Shown piece after piece: positions 47,019-55,437 of a stretch of 55,637 bases of DNA; position 1 is the stretch's first letter; the number at the start of each line of letters is the position of its first letter. The notes beneath the pieces are model-generated. The model was given only the letters and a program-made list of their open reading frames with translations, did not search any database and was not told the DNA's origin. The DNA is from Psychrobacter sp. (lineage in GTDB: Bacteria > Pseudomonadota > Gammaproteobacteria > Pseudomonadales > Moraxellaceae). The stretch is taken from positions 1-55,637 of the forward strand of contig NZ_JAKDJE010000012.1 of NCBI RefSeq assembly GCF_030454045.1. The letters are read 5' to 3'. A program made the position numbers and the translations under genes.

Positions 47019-49502
47019 ATGTCTGCCGATACCATCGCCCGCACTGCCTTTAAACAAGGCACCAAGCCACTTTATGATTATGACAAACACTGGGCGAGCT
47101 GCTACGAGCCTGCGCCTTATCTACCGATGAGCCGCAAAGAGATGGACGATCTGGGCTGGGATGCTTGTGACGTTATCATCGTCTCAGGCGATGCCTATGT
47201 CGATCACCCAAGCTTTGGTATGGCGATTATCGGTCGCTTGCTTGAGTCACAAGGCTTTCGCGTCGGTATCATCGCGCAGCCAGATTGGAAGAGCAAAGAT
47301 GCCTTTATGGAGCTTGGTAAGCCAGTCTATGCGTACGGCGTGACCGCAGGCAATATGGATAGCATGATCAACCGCTATACCGCCGATCGTAAAATCCGTA
47401 GCGATGATGCCTACTCTCCTGGCAACGTCGCCAACAAACGCCCCGACCGCGCCGCTATCGTTTATAGTCAGCGCTGCCGTGAAGCCTATCCTGATGTGCC
47501 GATTATCTTGGGCGGTATTGAGGGCAGCTTACGCCGTATCGCGCATTATGACTATTGGTCAGACAAAGTGCGCCGTAGTATTTTGCTCGATGCGCGTGCG
47601 GATGTCTTATTGTATGGTAATGCTGAGCGCGCCATCGTCGATGTGGTACATGGTCTGTCAAAAGGCTATAGCTTTGAGCAAATGAGTAAGCTACGCGGTA
47701 CAGCGTATTTATTGACCCCAACGCGTCGTCATTGGCAAGCGGATATGACTGAGGTCGCCAGTAACGATGTCGATACCGTTGGCCGTGTCGATCCGATCAT
47801 CAACCCGTATGTCATGACCGAAGACGTTGATAGCTGCTCAATTGAGCAAAACAAGCCATTGGACTCGCCTGTTGGGCAAGCCATGCCGTCGTCCATGTCA
47901 TCAATGTCGTCACAGTATCAGGGTTTTGTCGCTGAGCCCGTCACTGACAAAGTCATTAACGCTGACCAAGTGGATACTGATACCCAAGTGGTACAGATGC
48001 GCGGCTTTGACAATGCGTTTAATAAGCCAAAAACCGCCCGCAAGCACAAAATTAAAATGCCCCCACGTGAGCAAACGGTGATTCGTCTGCCTGACTATGA
48101 GCATGTCAAATCTGACCCTGTGCTTTATGCGCATGCCAACCGTATCTTACATTTAGAGACCAATCCGGGTAACGCCCGCGCGCTGGTGCAGCGTCATAGC
48201 AGCGGTGCAGGTAACTCACATACTTCTATCGATGTCTGGCTGAACCCACCACCGATTCCACTCTCAACAGAAGAGATGGACTATGTGTTTGACCTGCCCT
48301 ATGCCCGTTTGCCGCACCCAAGCTATGGCGATGCGCGCATCCCTGCTTATGACATGATTAAGTTTTCGGTCAATATCATGCGTGGCTGTTTTGGTGGTTG
48401 TACCTTCTGCTCGATCACCGAGCACGAAGGCCGCATTATCCAAAACCGTTCAGAAGACTCAATCTTGCGCGAAGTCGAAGCGATTCGTGATACCGCACCT
48501 AACTACACTGGCGTGATCTCTGATCTTGGTGGCCCAACAGCCAATATGTATCGTCTGAGCTGTAAAGACGAGATGATTGAAAAGAACTGCCGTAAGCCCT
48601 CTTGCGTCTATCCTGATGTCTGCGAAAACTTGCTGACCGATCACAGTAATTTGACCAAACTGTATCGCAAAGCCCGTGATATCAAAGGCGTGAAAAAAAT
48701 CCTGATTGCTTCAGGTTTGCGTTATGACTTAGCGGTTAAAGATCCTGAATACGTCAAAGAATTGGTCAGTCATCATGTCGGCGGTTATCTCAAGATTGCC
48801 CCAGAGCATTCTGAAGAAGGCGTGCTATCGAAGATGATGAAGCCAGGCATGGGCAGCTACGATCAATTCAAAGCGATGTTTGAGCAGTACAGCGCCGAGG
48901 CTGGCAAAGAGCAGTATTTGATTCCTTACTTCATCGCCGCCCACCCGGGTACCCGTGATGAAGACATGATGAACCTTGCGCTGTGGCTAAAAAGTCATGG
49001 CTACCGCGCTGACCAAGTACAGGCGTTTTATCCAAGCCCGATGGCAACCGCTACGACCATGTATCACACCCACAAAGACCCACTACATAAGATCAGCCGT
49101 AGTGAAGGTGACATGGATATCGTCAAATCTGGCAAGCAGCGCAAACTGCACAAAGCGTTCCTGCGCTATCATGATCCAAAAAACTGGGCACTACTACGTA
49201 AAGCGCTACAAGACATGGGCCGTAGTGATCTGATTGGCAAAAACCGTGGTTGCTTGATTCCGCCATTCAATGCACACTTAGAGGGGCGTGATGCGGCGCA
49301 AGACAGCTATCAGTCAGCACGCAAAAAGAACAGTCGCCTAGGCAATGACTCGGTGAAGCGTAGCAACAACTCGTCAAAGAACAACGCTGCAAACCGTGCT
49401 GGCACAAGCAAAAATACGGTCGGCAAAAATACCAAGAAAAAAGTCAGCAAAGGCAACTTCCAAACTCAGCATACAGGTCTGCCACCGCGCAAAACCAAAT
49501 AG
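47019..49502 (+). CDS. ygiQ: YgiQ-family radical SAM protein
   Basis: 827 residues. The radical SAM cluster motif is in RGCFGGCTFCSITEHEGR near residues 455-465, inside a central TIM-barrel-like domain. The N-terminal UPF0313 part has VSGDAYVDHPSFG, and the basic C-terminal tail (about 780-827) is rich in Lys/Ser/Asn. A linker near 265-340 is low-complexity. It is an iron-sulfur enzyme using SAM; the substrate is unknown for the family. A strong intrinsic terminator follows. It is a single-gene unit. Confidence 0.93.
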   Translation: MSADTIARTAFKQGTKPLYDYDKHWASCYEPAPYLPMSRKEMDDLGWDACDVIIVSGDAYVDHPSFGMAIIGRLLESQGFRVGIIAQPDWKSKDAFMELGKPVYAYGVTAGNMDSMINRYTADRKIRSDDAYSPGNVANKRPDRAAIVYSQRCREAYPDVPIILGGIEGSLRRIAHYDYWSDKVRRSILLDARADVLLYGNAERAIVDVVHGLSKGYSFEQMSKLRGTAYLLTPTRRHWQADMTEVASNDVDTVGRVDPIINPYVMTEDVDSCSIEQNKPLDSPVGQAMPSSMSSMSSQYQGFVAEPVTDKVINADQVDTDTQVVQMRGFDNAFNKPKTARKHKIKMPPREQTVIRLPDYEHVKSDPVLYAHANRILHLETNPGNARALVQRHSSGAGNSHTSIDVWLNPPPIPLSTEEMDYVFDLPYARLPHPSYGDARIPAYDMIKFSVNIMRGCFGGCTFCSITEHEGRIIQNRSEDSILREVEAIRDTAPNYTGVISDLGGPTANMYRLSCKDEMIEKNCRKPSCVYPDVCENLLTDHSNLTKLYRKARDIKGVKKILIASGLRYDLAVKDPEYVKELVSHHVGGYLKIAPEHSEEGVLSKMMKPGMGSYDQFKAMFEQYSAEAGKEQYLIPYFIAAHPGTRDEDMMNLALWLKSHGYRADQVQAFYPSPMATATTMYHTHKDPLHKISRSEGDMDIVKSGKQRKLHKAFLRYHDPKNWALLRKALQDMGRSDLIGKNRGCLIPPFNAHLEGRDAAQDSYQSARKKNSRLGNDSVKRSNNSSKNNAANRAGTSKNTVGKNTKKKVSKGNFQTQHTGLPPRKTK

Positions 49503-49813
49503 TTTTATAAGAAATAGCATTAAAATATGATCTAAACGTGGATCGTGTTAAATCCATAAAAAGCCCCTATCAGCGCTCAGTTGATAGGGGCTTTTTTTGT
49601 CTCACTCATTAGTGAATAAATAGTCAAATGACGATCATTTATCTTTCAATAGGCTGGCGATGGTAAGTTACATTTGTCAGTGATTGGGTAACGAAGCTAA
49701 CAGGTAATGAACAATTTCTAACACGGCAATACTTCGTTTTCGCTACTATAAGCCTCATATGCTAAACGCATTATTAAGAACAAGTAAATGACACCAGTAA
49801 TACTTTGGAGAGA
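49503..49813. other. Gap after ygiQ
   Basis: 311 bases containing the ygiQ terminator (49558-49598) and the upstream region of the next lipoprotein gene. Nothing else was seen. Confidence 0.5.
49558..49598 (+). terminator. ygiQ: Intrinsic terminator of ygiQ
   Basis: AGCCCCTATCA pairs with TGATAGGGGCT across a nine-base loop, flanked by an A-run and followed by seven T. Confidence 0.92.
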
Positions 49814-50227
49814 ATGATGAATACCATCACTAAAATTGCAACTGCCCTACCTGCCTTTGCTCTGCTAAGTGCCTGTGCCACGACCGCGCCTACCATGCCA
49901 GATGAGACTGATACCTCAACGCCAGAAAAAGTCATTGCCGCTTATGATCGCATGGCAGCCGCCCCTTATACCTGTACCGATGGCAGCACCATCATGGCAA
50001 AGCAGTCTATTAACAAAAAACAAGTCATGCTCAATGCCACCTTACCCAAAGTAAAATGGACAGAGCAAAAGCTCGTCTTAAACGGTGATGTAAAAGGCGA
50101 CGTCGCAAGCTATGTCAACGATTCAAATCCAAAAGCGGTCTATGCGTGGCACATGAAAGGTGACAAAGGAATCTTTGCGATGAAATGGGCAAGCGGCCAA
50201 GAATATAAAGTAAACTGCCAACTCTAA
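49814..50227 (+). CDS. Predicted small lipoprotein
   Basis: About 138 residues. The signal peptide ends in the lipobox LLSAC (Cys near 20), then TTAPTMP. The mature part has CTDG near residue 54 and a C-terminal KVNC, which may pair. No domain is recognised. The reading frame opens at a TTG (49805), but the ATGs at 49814 and 49817 are better, with GGAGAGA just upstream. An intrinsic terminator follows. Confidence 0.72.
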   Translation: MMNTITKIATALPAFALLSACATTAPTMPDETDTSTPEKVIAAYDRMAAAPYTCTDGSTIMAKQSINKKQVMLNATLPKVKWTEQKLVLNGDVKGDVASYVNDSNPKAVYAWHMKGDKGIFAMKWASGQEYKVNCQL

Positions 50228-50260
50228 TTACTCAAAGATAAGCAGCGCTCTATCAAAAAT

Positions 50261-50290
50261 AAAACAGTCGCCCTTGAGCGGCTGTTTTTT
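50261..50290 (+). terminator. Intrinsic terminator
   Basis: AACAGTCGC pairs with GCGGCTGTT (one G-T wobble) around CCTTGA and runs into six T. It is 34 bases after the lipoprotein stop. Confidence 0.8.
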
Positions 50291-50433
50291 ATACGTGTTC
50301 TTTATACACATCTTCTCTCTGATAATTATGGATATCACCAGTGCTGGTTTGTTTTGCTAGAGAAGCACACCGAAACCTGTCAAAATAGCCTTAGCACCAA
50401 TTAATGATGATCAATAATAAAAAGGATAACCCG

Positions 50434-50970
50434 ATGGCGACGCGTCTGATAACGATGATGATAATGGCAGCTGCGAGTATGTGGGCGCTGACAGGCTGCG
50501 ACGATAGCGTCAAAACCCCTGATACATCCGCCGAAACAGCGGCGACCGCATCAGACTCGTCAATACCAGCAGCCGATCAGATAGACTGGTCATTAGTCGC
50601 TAGTGGGACCAAGCCTGCCGACCCCACCAACTATAAGTATCCATTTGCAATCGATAGTCAAAACGTCCGTGACTATGCAGATTACTTCGATGTGGACGCG
50701 GCGACAGCGCAGCACAACCTCACTATCAGTATGGCAAGTAACGAAGCCCTATCCAAAGTCTTGGATCAGCTGAGCGAAACCTATGTCTCACATGAGCTGA
50801 CCGATGGTAACGAGATGACACTGGTCATTCATACCACACCCAATGTCGCTGCCAGTACCTACGATTATGTATTATCAGACGACTTTGCCAAAGGATTGGT
50901 ATTACCTATTTTGATTAAACCAGATGGCAAAAAAGGCGACGCAAAGGCGCATGGTGAGATGGTGGAGTAG
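50434..50970 (+). CDS. Predicted lipoprotein, unknown function
   Basis: 178 residues. The signal peptide ends LTGC (Cys near 22) and is followed by an acidic, Ala/Thr-rich spacer. I do not recognise the mature domain (sections such as YPFAIDSQNVRDYADYFDVD). I chose the ATG at 50434 because AAAAGGA lies eight bases upstream; the frame also has ATGs at 50404-50407 without such a site. It is followed by the remnant region of the glutaredoxin locus on the other strand. Confidence 0.72.
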   Translation: MATRLITMMIMAAASMWALTGCDDSVKTPDTSAETAATASDSSIPAADQIDWSLVASGTKPADPTNYKYPFAIDSQNVRDYADYFDVDAATAQHNLTISMASNEALSKVLDQLSETYVSHELTDGNEMTLVIHTTPNVAASTYDYVLSDDFAKGLVLPILIKPDGKKGDAKAHGEMVE

Positions 50971-51006
50971 CTCGATGTATCGGTTACGCATCATCAAACC
51001 ATTTGA

Positions 51007-51131
51007 TTATAATAAAGCGCGAATCAGCATATAACCACCCATGCCGAACATCATGACATTTTCGGTTAAAGAGATCGCACCCAGTGGTACATTACTATCG
51101 GCGCGTACGTGGTGTCGTCTGTCTCGGGTTC
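51007..51131 (-). pseudogene. Remnant of the MauE/DoxX half of a glutaredoxin fusion
   Basis: Directly after the glutaredoxin stop, reading the same frame through it, the last 32 codons give DSNVPLGAISLTENVMMFGM and then GGYMLIRALL before a stop at 51007. This resembles the C-terminus of the membrane domain in known glutaredoxin-MauE/DoxX fusions, which I recall ending near SNVPLGFVSLTENLMM. In another frame the bases just after the glutaredoxin stop read NPRQTTTYAPIV, like the linker that starts that membrane domain. Linker and tail share GATAGTA at 51093-51099, where about 150 membrane codons seem to be missing. The family comparison is from memory. Confidence 0.6.
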
Positions 51132-51482
51132 TTAATTGCCCAAAAATACTTGCAGATCATCATTGCCGCCAATGCGCTTGCCATTGATAAAGGTCTGCGG
51201 CGTGGTCTTGACCCCAAGCGTCTCTTTGACCAATGTATTCTCATCTTGGGTGGTGATATGGCGATCAATGATGTCATAGCCTGCGTGCTTGAGCGCATCG
51301 ATTGATTTGAGGCCAAACGGACATAGGTGGTCTGGCATCACCATCCGAAAGATGATGGCAGACTGCCCGCCTTCTTTGCCGATATGCTCGCCTTGTAGAA
51401 TATCGATGAGGTGCTGTACTTGCGGGCTGTGACTGTCGTCTATAGTGTCGGACTCAGACTGATGATTGGTATTGTCTGCCAT
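51132..51482 (-). CDS. Glutaredoxin-domain protein, probably truncated
   Basis: 116 residues with a polar N-terminus of about 45 residues and a glutaredoxin/thioredoxin fold. The active-site-like motif CPFG is in PDHLCPFGLKSIDALKHAGY, the cis-Pro segment is GVKTTPQTFINGKRIGG, and it ends DDLQVFLGN. The frame ends in AAT TAA. Removing one T would read on as LGNKNPRQTTTYAPIV into the membrane-domain linker, so this is probably the front half of a broken fusion rather than a normal stand-alone glutaredoxin. The glutaredoxin domain itself looks intact. Confidence 0.75.
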   Translation of the reverse strand: MADNTNHQSESDTIDDSHSPQVQHLIDILQGEHIGKEGGQSAIIFRMVMPDHLCPFGLKSIDALKHAGYDIIDRHITTQDENTLVKETLGVKTTPQTFINGKRIGGNDDLQVFLGN

Positions 51483-51785
51483 AACGCGCTCCCTACGTTT
51501 TGCTTATTCACTGCTTGATAATAATTTCTTATGACTGTGACTATTATCTTATAAGTATCGGTAAGGGCGATCTGAATCAATCTTGTTAACTTTGTTAGGT
51601 TTAATGATAAGTGATAGCGTGTGTTTTGGTTAGGCAAGGTTCTTATGCAGAAGACTGGAGTAATGATTCAATTTTGACTTTTAAGAGTATTTTTTAGATA
51701 AATTACTCTAACTTATATATATCATTGACAATTCGATTAGTAGTTATATAGATGCAATAAAGATATAGTAATTTACAATAGTATA
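51483..51785. other. AT-rich gap upstream of accessory cassette
   Basis: 303 bases. A possible plus-strand promoter is present: TTGACA at 51725-51730, then 16 bases to TATAGA at 51747-51752. Nothing else was seen. It marks the switch from the glutaredoxin locus to the AT-rich accessory patch. Confidence 0.45.
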
Positions 51786-52418
51786 TTGTATAGTTACCAC
51801 TATAATGTATTGACAGGGCTGTCAACAGCTGAAAGTGTGTCAAATTATGATCATACAAGAAAAATATACGGTACTTACTTAATGCATAAATTGTTAAATC
51901 TTGATATCCAAGCCACCAACTCTATTCGTGCAAACTGGATAGAACAAGTCGAGAAAGGTGATGATAGCGGTCTCGAACTCACAGACTCTTTCTTTGATTA
52001 CCTTATGAGCGGTAATTACTTTGGAGATTTGCTGCAAAGGTCTAATCAAATAACTTATCTTTCGGTAGTTGATCCAAGTGATCAAGAAGTGGTTGCTATA
52101 ACTGAAATTGTATACGCTCGCCAAGGTGCTAAATCTATATGCAAAATCATGGACATATCTCATGCACCAAAAATAAGTAATTTAGAAGATGAAGCGTATA
52201 TAAATAAAAGTTTCGATATATTACTTTCTATTCTAGCGCATATGTTGGAGATCAATAAATCAACTAATCATGGCATTACAAAGATCTATGCGAGAGATGA
52301 TGCCGCTCGAGATACAATTAAACAAATCCACACACATACAGAAAAAAATGTTTTAGAAACAACAGGGTTTAAAATGAAAACATCAGGCTATCGTTGGCTT
52401 GAATTTGAAAAAATTTAA
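51786..52418 (+). CDS. Unknown protein of accessory cassette, possible acetyltransferase fold
   Basis: Up to 210 residues and AT-rich. The central and C-terminal parts (ITYLSVVDPSDQEVVAITEI; then HTEKNVLETTGFKMKTSGYRWLEFEK) have the strand-helix rhythm and GFxxxxxYRWL ending common in GNAT-like acetyltransferases, but no acetyl-CoA P-loop is evident. I do not assign a function. The frame opens at a TTG (51786) without a ribosome binding site. Other starts are GTG 51834 and ATG 51882, also weak. A small gene with a very good ribosome binding site follows after 33 bases. Confidence 0.6.
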   Translation: MYSYHYNVLTGLSTAESVSNYDHTRKIYGTYLMHKLLNLDIQATNSIRANWIEQVEKGDDSGLELTDSFFDYLMSGNYFGDLLQRSNQITYLSVVDPSDQEVVAITEIVYARQGAKSICKIMDISHAPKISNLEDEAYINKSFDILLSILAHMLEINKSTNHGITKIYARDDAARDTIKQIHTHTEKNVLETTGFKMKTSGYRWLEFEKI

Positions 52419-52451
52419 TCCTGTATATAAATTTGCTAAAGGAGCAAGGTT

Positions 52452-52628
52452 ATGAAAAATCTTCAAGAAGTTAATGTAGATTTAAGGATGTTTGAAACTT
52501 TGGATAGTGCGCTACGCCAATCTTACGTTGATGCCTTAAATAGTAAAGTAGAAGAAGGTTTTGATCCACGTCAGATTCTAGCTACTGATATTTCTAAGAC
52601 AGACTTTTCTATCAGTGTTGCAGCTTAA
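52452..52628 (+). CDS. Small protein (58 aa), second gene of the cassette
   Basis: 58 codons: MKNLQEVNVDLRMFETLDSA at the start, then an acidic helix and KTDFSISVAA at the end. AAAGGAG seven bases before the ATG is an excellent ribosome binding site, and a hairpin terminator follows 22 bases after the stop, so this is a real translated unit. No DNA-binding motif or known domain was recognised. It is 33 bases after the larger cassette gene and likely cotranscribed. The role is unknown. Confidence 0.65.
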   Translation: MKNLQEVNVDLRMFETLDSALRQSYVDALNSKVEEGFDPRQILATDISKTDFSISVAA

Positions 52629-52650
52629 AATACTCCTAAATGTATTAAAG

Positions 52651-52679
52651 AAAACCTACCTAACATGGTAGGTTTTTTT
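52651..52679 (+). terminator. Intrinsic terminator of the accessory cassette
   Basis: AAAACCTACC pairs with GGTAGGTTTT around TAACAT and runs into further T. Confidence 0.88.
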
Positions 52680-52690
52680 GTATCCTATAG

Positions 52691-53120
52691 TGAACCATCC
52701 TAGGATTGTCGGAGACTCAACATTCTGACAGAGTACGACAATGAAAAGATAAACTTACACTCCTGAAATTAAAGAATGCGCCGTTCGTATGCTAATTGAA
52801 CCAGCGAGCGACTATCCATCCAACTGGTCAGCTATCCAAGCCATTGAAACTAAGACTGGCTATACGCTTGAAGCTCTACAATCGTGGCATAAACAACGTA
52901 TCGAACAAACCACTCCTGCATCCGTAGTGGTAGGATACGCCCAAAAACTAACGCATAAATATAAAAAATTTTCTCAAAGGTGCGCTGATCGCACCCTACT
53001 CAAAAATATGCCAAATGCTTACTCTTGCGCGAATGAGTAAAGCAACCGGACTCTCTACTAAAGTTGAAGAAAAAAACTTTACGCGAGGAACGAGCGCCAA
53101 GTGAACCATTAAAGAAAAAC
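52691..53120 (+). mobile_element. Decayed IS3-family insertion sequence remnant
   Basis: The sequence starts TGAACCATCCTAGGATTGTC, like the left inverted repeat of IS3-group elements (typically TGAACCGCCCC...). An orfA-like frame follows at 52741. Beyond 53040 further fragments read as broken orfA leucine-zipper-like text (LREERAPSEPLKK in one frame). No orfB or right inverted repeat is visible before ligA, so most of the element is lost. The right boundary is approximate. Confidence 0.65.
52741..53040 (+). pseudogene. IS3-family transposase orfA remnant
   Basis: Reading from the ATG at 52741 gives MKR, a TAA stop at codon 4, then TYTPEIKECAVRMLIEPASD and a helix-turn-helix region (NWSAIQAIETKTGYTLEALQ, SWHKQ), matching IS3-type OrfA. 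The TAA probably replaced a Lys codon (AAA), one base change away. Similarity fades after about residue 65. It is inactive as it stands. Confidence 0.7.
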
Positions 53121-53240
53121 GGCTCATGACCTGCATATTGGCCCATTTTAAAAGCACTCAATGCTGAGGCCATGCTTTTAAATCTTTATCTTTTGCTCTT
53201 GCGCTAGGGACGAGCGTGTTATTAAAGTATGATCTAACCA

Positions 53241-53264
53241 GAAAATTCCCTCTAAGGGATTTTC
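53241..53264 (-). terminator. ligA: Possible terminator downstream of ligA
   Basis: GAAAATCCC and GGGAATTTTC form a hairpin with one bulge on the minus strand, about 30 bases past the ligA stop. The T-run is short, so this is tentative. Confidence 0.35.
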
Positions 53265-53276
53265 ACTTGCGAACTT

Positions 53277-53295
53277 AAAATTGCAGTGCAATTTT
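53277..53295. repeat. 19-base palindrome abutting the ligA stop
   Basis: AAAATTGCA and TGCAATTTT are exact mirror arms around one G, immediately before the ligA stop codon (53296) in coordinate order. It may help end or stabilise the transcript. Confidence 0.4.
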
Positions 53296-55437
53296 TTAAC
53301 GGTTCTCCCCAACCATCGCCAAAAACTCATCTTCACCCACTACTTTTACACCCAGCTTTTCCGCTTTGGTCAGTTTGGAGCCAGCCTTTTCCCCTGCTAG
53401 TAGCGCGGTGGTTTTTGCCGAGATACTGCCTGAGACTTTTGCACCCAGCGCTTGTAGTTTGGCCTTGGCTTCATCACGCGCCATGCTATCGAGCGCACCC
53501 GTGATGACCCACGTTTGCCCATCGAGTGGTAGCCCTTCGGATGCGACCTGCTCGACCTTATCCCAGTGCACGCCAGCTTCACGTAGCGCCGTGATGACTT
53601 CGATATTGTGCGGCGCACGGAAGAACTCATAGGTCAGCTCAGCGGTGATTTCGCCAACATCGGGCGTTTTTATCAAGGTCTCAATATCGGCAGTCATTAA
53701 AGCGTCAAGATCGCCAAACTGCTGCGCGAGGTTTTGCGCGGTGCTCTCGCCAACACCGCGAATACCAAGCGCATAGATAAAGCGCGCCAGTGTCGTGTAC
53801 TTGCTCGCCTCAATAGCGTTGATGATGTTTTGTACCGATTTTTCGCCCAGCTTTTCAAAGTTAATCAAATCATCGGTGTGCTTGTGCAACTGATAGATAT
53901 CAGCGACCGTCTTGACCAAGCCATGCTCAAAAAAGCTAATGAGCCAGCGCTCGCCCAAGCCATCAATGTCCATGGCGCGGCGCGAGACGAAGTGAATCAG
54001 CGCCTCTTGCTGCTGCGCGGGGCAATACAGTCCACCTGTGCAGCGCGCCAAAGCTTCGTCTTCTGGTAGGATGACAGGCGAATCACAGACAGGGCACGCG
54101 CTGGGTAAAGTGACAGGCTCGCTGTCTGCGGGGCGCTGCTCGTGCCAAACGCGGGTGACCTTGGGGATGACATCACCTGCACGGTGCACGCTGACCATAT
54201 CGCCTGCGCGCACGTCAAGGCGCTGGATCTCACCAAAGTTATGCAAGGTGACATTGCTGACGGTGACGCCGCCGACTTTGACGGGTTCGAGCTTGCCCAC
54301 TGGCGTGATTTGCCCTGTACGGCCAACTTGCCATTCGATATCGTTGAGACGCGTCATCACAGTCTCGGCAGGGAATTTATAGGCCGTCGCCCAGCGCGGT
54401 TCACGAGATAAAAACCCAAGCTGCTGCTGTAACGCAAGGCTGTTGACCTTAATCACTATGCCATCGATTTCAAATGGCAAATCGGCACGACCCTCTATCA
54501 CGGATTCATAGTACGTCTGGGCGGCGCGTGGATTGGCGACCACTTCTACAGCGCTGACGGTAAAGCCAAGCTCTTTTAACCAAGCAAGTGCATCGGACTG
54601 GGTTTCAATCGCCGCCGGCAGACCTTGATTGACCGAATACGCATAAAACGCCAGCGGGCGGCTGGCAGCAATGCTGGGGTCGAGCTGGCGCAAACTGCCT
54701 GCGGCGGCGTTACGCGGATTGGCAAAGACTTTGTCGCCTTTTTCACTGGCAATGCGGTTCAGGCGTTCAAAGCCTGCTTTGGGCATCAACACTTCGCCGC
54801 GCACTTCTAATAGGTCAATGTCCGCGACTTCGGGCAGCCACTGCGGTAGATTGCGGATGGTTTTGGCGTTTTGGGTGATGTCCTCGCCCGTCTGCCCATC
54901 GCCGCGCGTGACCGCTTGGACAAATTTGCCATGCTCATATTTTAATGAAACGGCCAATCCATCAAGCTTCAGCTCCATCTCGTATTCAGGGTTTTGCTGC
55001 GAGTCGCTAAGACGATCATTGACACGGCGCATAAAGTCACGCAAATCATCATATTCAAAAACATTACCCAGTGACAACATTGGAATATCATGCGTGACTT
55101 GAGTAAAAGCGGAGAGCGGCATATCGCCGACTTGATTGATTGGGCTATCTGGCTGAACCAAATCTGGATATTCTTCTTCAATCTCAAGCAACGAGCGACG
55201 CAACTGATCGTATTCGCTGTCTTCTAAGATTGGATTATCAAGCACATAGTAGGCGTAGTTGTGCTGTTTGATAGACTCGATAAGCGTGCGCATTTGCGAG
55301 ACAATTTCTGCATTATTATTTGTGCCGTCATTGGCCGAACTGGCTATATTAGATGTTGCACTTTGTACTTGAGCAGATAGGTTTTTAGAATTATTTGGTG
55401 AGGTAGCGTCAGTCATAGTCGGGGTCTTTTTTGTCAT
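53296..55437 (-). CDS. ligA: NAD-dependent DNA ligase LigA
   Basis: 713 residues. It seals nicks in replication and repair using NAD. The adenylation lysine is in ELKLDGLAVSLKYEHG (near 157), followed by VTRGDGQTGEDIT. The OB-fold is followed by a zinc finger (CPVCDSP, then CTGGLYCPAQQ), a helix-hairpin-helix region (ALGIRGVGEST) and a C-terminal BRCT domain (about 635-710). About 40 polar residues precede the core. It is more GC-rich than the flanking accessory patch. Confidence 0.96.
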   Translation of the reverse strand: MTKKTPTMTDATSPNNSKNLSAQVQSATSNIASSANDGTNNNAEIVSQMRTLIESIKQHNYAYYVLDNPILEDSEYDQLRRSLLEIEEEYPDLVQPDSPINQVGDMPLSAFTQVTHDIPMLSLGNVFEYDDLRDFMRRVNDRLSDSQQNPEYEMELKLDGLAVSLKYEHGKFVQAVTRGDGQTGEDITQNAKTIRNLPQWLPEVADIDLLEVRGEVLMPKAGFERLNRIASEKGDKVFANPRNAAAGSLRQLDPSIAASRPLAFYAYSVNQGLPAAIETQSDALAWLKELGFTVSAVEVVANPRAAQTYYESVIEGRADLPFEIDGIVIKVNSLALQQQLGFLSREPRWATAYKFPAETVMTRLNDIEWQVGRTGQITPVGKLEPVKVGGVTVSNVTLHNFGEIQRLDVRAGDMVSVHRAGDVIPKVTRVWHEQRPADSEPVTLPSACPVCDSPVILPEDEALARCTGGLYCPAQQQEALIHFVSRRAMDIDGLGERWLISFFEHGLVKTVADIYQLHKHTDDLINFEKLGEKSVQNIINAIEASKYTTLARFIYALGIRGVGESTAQNLAQQFGDLDALMTADIETLIKTPDVGEITAELTYEFFRAPHNIEVITALREAGVHWDKVEQVASEGLPLDGQTWVITGALDSMARDEAKAKLQALGAKVSGSISAKTTALLAGEKAGSKLTKAEKLGVKVVGEDEFLAMVGENR

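Noticed and set aside
51084..51305. Plus-strand frame opposite the glutaredoxin gene
   Set aside because: It is a shadow of the glutaredoxin coding strand, which has clear domain motifs.
53100..53109. AGTGAACCAT direct repeat of the IS left end as a second IS copy
   Set aside because: Only ten bases match and the sequence then diverges, so it is probably chance or heavily decayed.
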